This document shows, piece after piece, positions 59,493 to 64,000 of a DNA stretch of 64,000 bases (positions are counted from its first letter, which is position 1; every line of letters starts with the position of its first letter). Below the pieces are notes generated by a model that saw only the letters and a program-made list of their open reading frames with translations, was not told the DNA's origin and searched no databases. This DNA comes from Oreohelix idahoensis (Eukaryota > Mollusca > Gastropoda > Stylommatophora > Oreohelicidae): NCBI GenBank assembly GCA_024509875.1, contig JAMPIV010000584.1:1697159-1761158 (forward strand), in the 5' to 3' direction. The position numbers and the translations under genes were made by a program.

Positions 59493-59571
59493 CGGTCATA
59501 CCCGGCCCAGCCTGGGTCCATGTCGGAATGGCTGCAAGTCGGGTTTGGTGCGAATCGTTTTAGGAAAGTTT

Positions 59572-59655
59572 AAAGTGCTATCGTCGAATAATGTTAAAGG
59601 CATTAGGATTATTTCCAGTTAGAAAAACAATAATTAAAAAAAAGAAATCTATCTA

Positions 59656-59720
<65 letters not shown>

Positions 59721-59790
59721 TTAAATTGCTATCGAATAATGTTAAAGACATTAGGATTATTTCCAGTTGGAAAAACATTCTTTTTTTTTA
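59572..59790. repeat. (TCTG)n array between two direct repeats
   Basis: A (TCTG)n tract at 59648-59721 lies between two ~60-bp imperfect direct repeats (59578-59637 and 59729-59785). Both contain gaataatgttaaagrcatta followed by ggattatttccagtt and an A/T-rich end. Confidence 0.9.
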
Positions 59791-59799
59791 AAATAATGT

Positions 59800-60995
59800 T
59801 ACCCATCGCACACGCATCAAAACTATTTTCAGGGCAAATTTAGTGAATATAACGTATTCTTAGAGCCGTATCGTGAACAACTTTACATAGCTGAGTTATG
59901 CATACACGCACATACATACATTTGCATTCATGCACATAAGTAGCCCCACACACACGCTCTTATGTATTCAAATGTATGCATGTACAGTACTAATGCCCTT
60001 CCCTCCATAAAATAATGCTATAAAGTATAAAGGGATACATTACAAATAAAACCACACACGCGCAGTTTCATTTGCATACTTAAACATAAAAAAGAAGGAG
60101 AATAGTACTAAATAAAATAAAGTAATAATTTCCATCAAAAAAAGTTGTGCGCTTCTTCTAGCAACAAAACCATTTTTGCAGAATAAAATATAAAGTATTT
60201 AAAAGTATTTTATATGGCATATTTAAAAATTAAACATTGTTCAGGAATCCTGATGTAGAAAATTTGCATAATAGAAATGAACGCACTGTAAATTTAAGTA
60301 AAAGCTCTACCACAGCTGAGTATTATTCAAACTTTCCTTATCAGAAATCGTGATTTAGAAAACTTACATAACAGAAGTCAACACACTTCTTCTAAATTTA
60401 ACGAAAAAGGATAAAATGTATGACGTATATAGTTTCTAAGCTAAGGGCATTAACCGTTTTTGTTACGTCCCTTAAGAATGAACGGAGTTCGGGAATCTTC
60501 TAGAACATGCACAAATCTTGTAGCACAAACATAGCTGAGAATTAATCAAACTTTTCTTGTCAGGGATCCCGGTTTACAAAATTTTCATAACAGAAAGCAT
60601 GGCACTGTAAATTTAAGTAACAGCTTTACATAGCTGAGTATTATTTAAAGTTTCCTTGTCAAAAACGCTGGTTTAAAAAACTTACACAGCAGAATGCACT
60701 TCTTCTAAATTTAACGAAAAAGGTTAAATATTATGACATATAGTTTGTAAGTTACGCCCAATTGTCCCTTGAGGAGATAAGAATGAATGAAGTCTCTTGA
60801 CATAAGAATGAATGGAGTGAAGAGAGATTCACTGCTCAGCCCCCTGACGTTGTACCATGCCGATGTATAGCTTAAAACCTTCCCAAAGGAAATGTCCAAT
60901 ACGCTGGAGAAAACTGCATCAAAATTCGTTCAGCTGGTGTCGAGTTATGAGGTAACAGATAAAAACACATTTTCGATTTTATATATATATACATA
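59800..60995. other. No gene seen; diverged tandem repeats
   Basis: No supported gene. Most of the right half is the ~317-bp repeat listed separately. CA-rich runs lie near 59880-59960. Confidence 0.5.
60230..60740. repeat. Diverged ~317-bp tandem repeat with internal sub-repeats
   Basis: cactgtaaatttaagtaa at ~60288 recurs at ~60605, and aaatttaacgaaaaagg at ~60397 recurs at ~60709. Each unit also has internal half-repeats (tcaggratcc/tcagaaatcg ... acataacagaa). A partial third copy may lie near 59830-59900. Confidence 0.75.
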
Positions 60996-60997
60996 TA

Positions 60998-61885
60998 CGA
61001 GGGGCGTTCAGAAAGTAATGCACCACATCGTTTTTCTCAGGAGCTGTTTATTCAAAAAGCATGAAATTTATATTCAATATACATAGATATGTCATGTAAA
61101 CATCGGTATTATTCAACATAATCCCCATCAACTTGTACGGCTTTATGCCAGCGCGAAACAAGTGCATGTATTCCTAGCCCGTACCAGATTTTGTCTTGAT
61201 CATGTAGCCATTTCTTCGCTGCATGAATCACTCCTTCATCATCTTCAAACCTTGTCTTACGGAGTGCATCTTTAAGTGGACCAAATAGATGAAAATCAGA
61301 GGGTGCCAAATCGGGACTATAGGGTGGATGGGGTAGTACAGTCCAACCCAATTTGGTGATTGCTTCCCGTGTTGCCATACTTGTGTGAGGTCGCGCATTG
61401 TCGTGAAGGAGAAGCAGGTCTGCTGAATTCTTGTGCGGCCGAACAATGAGAAAACGTTGATTGAGTTTTTTCAATGTCTTAATGTAAGCTTGCGAATTGA
61501 TTGTCTCTCCTCTTGGCATAACGTCTACAAGGATCACACCTTCAATGTCCCAAAAGACAGTGATCATGACCTTTCCAGCTGAAGGAATTGTCTTGAATTT
61601 CTTTCTTCGTCGTGATTGCGGATGATGCCACTCCATTGACTGTCTTTTTGTCTCAGGTTCAAAATGATGTGCCCAGGTTTTGTCACCTGTAACGATCTTA
61701 GCCAAAAAGTTCTCTCCATCAGCATTGAAACGCTCCAACAATTCAGAAGAAATTGCTTTCCTTTGCAATCGGTGGTCATTTGTGAGACTTCGAGGAACCC
61801 ATCTTGCGCAAACCTTAGAAAATCCGAGAGTTTTTATAACAGAATTTGCACTACCAATGCTGACTGACAGCTGTAAGGCCAATTA
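60998..61885 (-). mobile_element. Mariner element, split by transposon C
   Basis: The terminus cgaggggcgttcagaaagta starts at 60998 with TA before it (60996-60997). It encodes the C-terminal two thirds of a mariner transposase on the minus strand. At 61885/61886 the mariner sequence stops exactly where transposon C begins, after the TTA duplication (61883-61885). The remainder should lie beyond the window, on the far side of C. Confidence 0.9.
61109..61882 (-). pseudogene. Mariner transposase, interrupted by transposon C
   Basis: About 257 codons, open up to the insertion point. It starts in the second helix-turn-helix (LQLSVSIGSANSVIKTLGF), followed by the WVPRSLT linker motif. Catalytic core: D in TGDKTWAHHF, D in LLHDNARPHTS, and D in SPDLAPSDFHLFGPLK, with 34-residue spacing (DD34D). 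No stop or frameshift is seen in the visible part. The only defect is the insertion of C, which removes the N-terminal ~100 residues from the frame. Before that insertion this copy may have been intact. Confidence 0.92.
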
Positions 61886-64000
61886 CACTGGCTAACAAAA
61901 AAAATTTTTTGTTTCTTTCTCTAACATTTCTATGTTTTTCTGGTCAATTTTAATGCGCTGTTTTTAAATCTGCAAACCGTTTTTCTCTATCAGGTCGGGA
62001 TCTCTAGAAATACGCAATTGAAGTTTTTTTAACAAGGCATACAGTATTACATCATTCGCACAAGAAGTATAACAGTTATGTAGGCTTGAATTTCTTTGCA
62101 GTCGACTTTCGTCGGTGAATGGCATGTGGTACATCGTGATTAAGCATCCAACAATAATCGGCAAGCATGGTCACACTCCACCGTCCTTGATAACGTGACT
62201 CCATTACGGCGATATCTTGATGGAATCGTTCTCCATGTTCATCGCTGACTTCGCAAAGGTTGTCAGGGAAAAAGTCAAGATGCGAATCGAGCAAATGGAT
62301 TTTGAGGGACATGTTACAGCCCATAATTCTGTATGCATCTATACACTGCTTAACAATATGCACATAGTCGACAGATTTGTGATTTCCCAGAAAGTTATCG
62401 ACGATCGATTTGAATGTCATCAATGCGCGAAGTTCACTACCATGTAACAAGTTCTCGAATTGTTTGTCTGCAATAACTTTCCTAATCTGAGGTCCTACAA
62501 AGATACCTTCCTTTATCTTTGAATCGCTAACTTGCGGAAACTTTTCTCGAAGATAAGTGAAAGCTTTTCTCGTTTTATCTAACGCTTTTACGAAATTCTT
62601 CATGAGCCCCAACTTTATATGTAACGGTGGTAAAATGATGCTGTCTTTGTTAACTAATGGCTCGTGTATTACATTTTTATGCCCGAGCTGCATACGATCC
62701 CTGATAGGCCACACCTTTTTTGCATAATGTTCCTGTCTGTTGCGGCTGTCTCATTCACATAGGAAGCAACAAAATTTAGTATACCCAGTCTGCATGCCCG
62801 TGAGAATTGCAATGACCTTTAGGTCTCCACAAATCCGCCATTGGTAGTCATTGTACTTTATTTTTGCCAAAAGTATAGCCATATTGTCACAAGTTTCTTT
62901 AATATGAACAGAGTAAGCGACTGGAATTGATGAAAATAATTTCCGTTATGCAATAACACGGCTTTTAGACTAGTCTTGGAAGAGTCGATGAAAAGTCGCC
63001 ATTCGTTGACTATGTGCTCATGACCGAGGTGCACCATTAGACCGTTTACATCTTTGCAATAGCAAATGTCATCATCCATCTCAAAGTATTGAACAAGTTC
63101 TCTGTGTCTATGACGAAATTTAGATATCGGAGTATTGGGCGCTAAAAGATTCCATTCTTTGAGTCGCGAACCGAGTAATTCCGCTTGTCCTTTGGTAAGA
63201 GCGAGATCACGTATTAGATCTGAAAGTTCTGAATGGTTAATTAAGTGAACACCATCATTCCCCGGTATATAATCCGAGTCAGAATTAGTTTCTAAAGCAG
63301 GTAAACTATCACTTTCTGATGGTTCATTCACGTCCAACGGATATTGTTCTGGTGGAACTGGGATCAGACACGTGATTGGATCATGAGGCACTGGTTTCGA
63401 AACCGATTCAATATTTGGATAAACCACAGACTTTCTAGTTTTAAAAGTGAAACCATGGATATTTGTCAAGCAGAAGTAACAATCAGTAGCGTGATTTGTC
63501 GGTTCACGCCATATTACTGGCACTCCAAAAGGCCTCGACTTATGCTTCGGCGATTTTCGTAACCAACCTGCCAATGTATTTGCACAAGTCGAACAAACTG
63601 CATTTGGCTTCCAAGATTTATTTGCATCATCAACTTTCGAATCGAAATAAAGTTCATATGCTTTCTTTAGTAATGGTGTAAAGTTTTTCTGGTGAACACG
63701 ATCGGTAAAATATCCGCACACGTAACAGAACAGATCAGCCGAATTTCTACAACTTCTAGAAGCCATATTTCGCTCGAATTATTTCAAAATACAGTAACTA
63801 TTTGAAAAATAGCGTAACATATGTCATGCATCTTTTAGCAGTATAAAAAGTAGAATTATTTTGCATTTTATTAATTTTTAATAAGTTATATAGTAAAAAT
63901 GAAACGGAGCAAATAACGGTTTCCCAAAAATATATTTATTCACAAATGTCTCAAGACCCCGATGTGCTAGAGATAAACGGATTTCAAATTTCAAATCAGC
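61886..64000 (-). mobile_element. Transposon C (same family as A and B), runs off window
   Basis: The left terminus cactggctaacaaaaaaa is at 61886, preceded by TTA (61883-61885). Subterminal sequence at ~61977-62015 (gtttttctctatcaggtcgg) is matched in inverted form at ~63945-63980 (agaccccgatgtgctagaga). The right terminus should therefore lie less than ~100 bp beyond the window. Same family as A and B, minus-strand coding. Confidence 0.85.
62076..63766 (-). pseudogene. Transposon C putative transposase, frameshift and stop
   Basis: The frame 63766-62858 holds the N-terminal cysteine motif (FCYVCGYFTD...VCSTCANTLAGW), FGVPVIWREPTNHATDCYFC, an acidic linker, and EWRLFIDSSKTSLKAVLL. A frameshift near 62940 and a TGA (minus strand) at 62751-62753, replacing the Trp of the C-x2-C-x-W-D-S-R motif, interrupt it. 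The frame 62714-62076 then continues with LPPLHIKLGLM, FVGPQIRK and DEHGERFHQD...ADYCW. The order and spacing match copy B throughout. Inactive copy. Function as transposase is inferred. Confidence 0.8.

Overview
The window looks like repeat-dense DNA from a metazoan, most likely an invertebrate. The supporting evidence is low GC, long (TA)n, (CT)n and (TCTG)n microsatellites, a tRNA-derived SINE, and a mixed load of Tc1, mariner, hAT, Helitron, non-LTR and Ty3/gypsy-type elements. A mollusc such as a cephalopod is possible, but this is a guess from overall character and not from a diagnostic gene. I find no convincing host protein-coding gene. Essentially every long reading frame belongs to a mobile element or its remains.

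Layout. 1-4133: a minus-strand Ty3/gypsy-like element (G1) cut by the window edge, with its pol start, gag and leader. 5751-6240: a decayed Helitron Pif1-type helicase fragment. 8850-10462: a structurally complete Tc1 element with an intact 342-aa transposase. 13009-14004: a broken mariner. 14087-14116: a possible decayed hammerhead-ribozyme motif. 15421-15649: a foldback element with telomere-like repeats. 19369-28678: a complete but decayed LTR retrotransposon (G2) with 1.08-kb LTRs and a 5-bp target duplication (GTTAC). 28981-29248: a tRNA-derived SINE. 29845-40661: a second complete LTR retrotransposon (G3) with target duplication ACCAC and an uninterrupted 1582-codon gag-pol frame; DNA transposon 'A' sits in its 3' internal region. 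40800-41073: a LINE fragment. 42667-45054: DNA transposon 'B', which carries an 81-bp GC-hairpin MITE. 47364-49344: a hAT element with a perfect 8-bp duplication. 49490-50340, 52155-55190 and 58388-58735: minus-strand non-LTR retrotransposon copies. 59013-59370: a hAT transposase relic. 60998-61885: a second mariner, split by DNA transposon 'C' (61886 to beyond the window end).

Two things stand out. First, all three gypsy-like elements belong to one lineage. Where the order can be read fully (G2, G3), integrase precedes reverse transcriptase (gag-PR-INT-RT-RH). This is the Ty1/copia-like order known from the Gmr1 group of Ty3/gypsy elements. G2 also carries a second, diverged RT-connection/RNase H copy downstream of its normal RNase H. 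Second, elements A, B and C form one DNA-transposon family that I cannot assign to a named superfamily. They share CACT-beginning terminal inverted repeats, 3-bp TTA/TAA target duplications, and a single ~560-residue protein with an N-terminal Cys zinc motif and a probable RNase H-fold (DDE-like) core. All three copies here are broken by stops or frameshifts.

The nesting gives a relative history. A is younger than G3, the MITE is younger than B, and C is younger than the second mariner. G3, with about 8 noticed LTR substitutions and an intact ORF, is younger than G2, which has more than 25 LTR differences and many ORF breaks.
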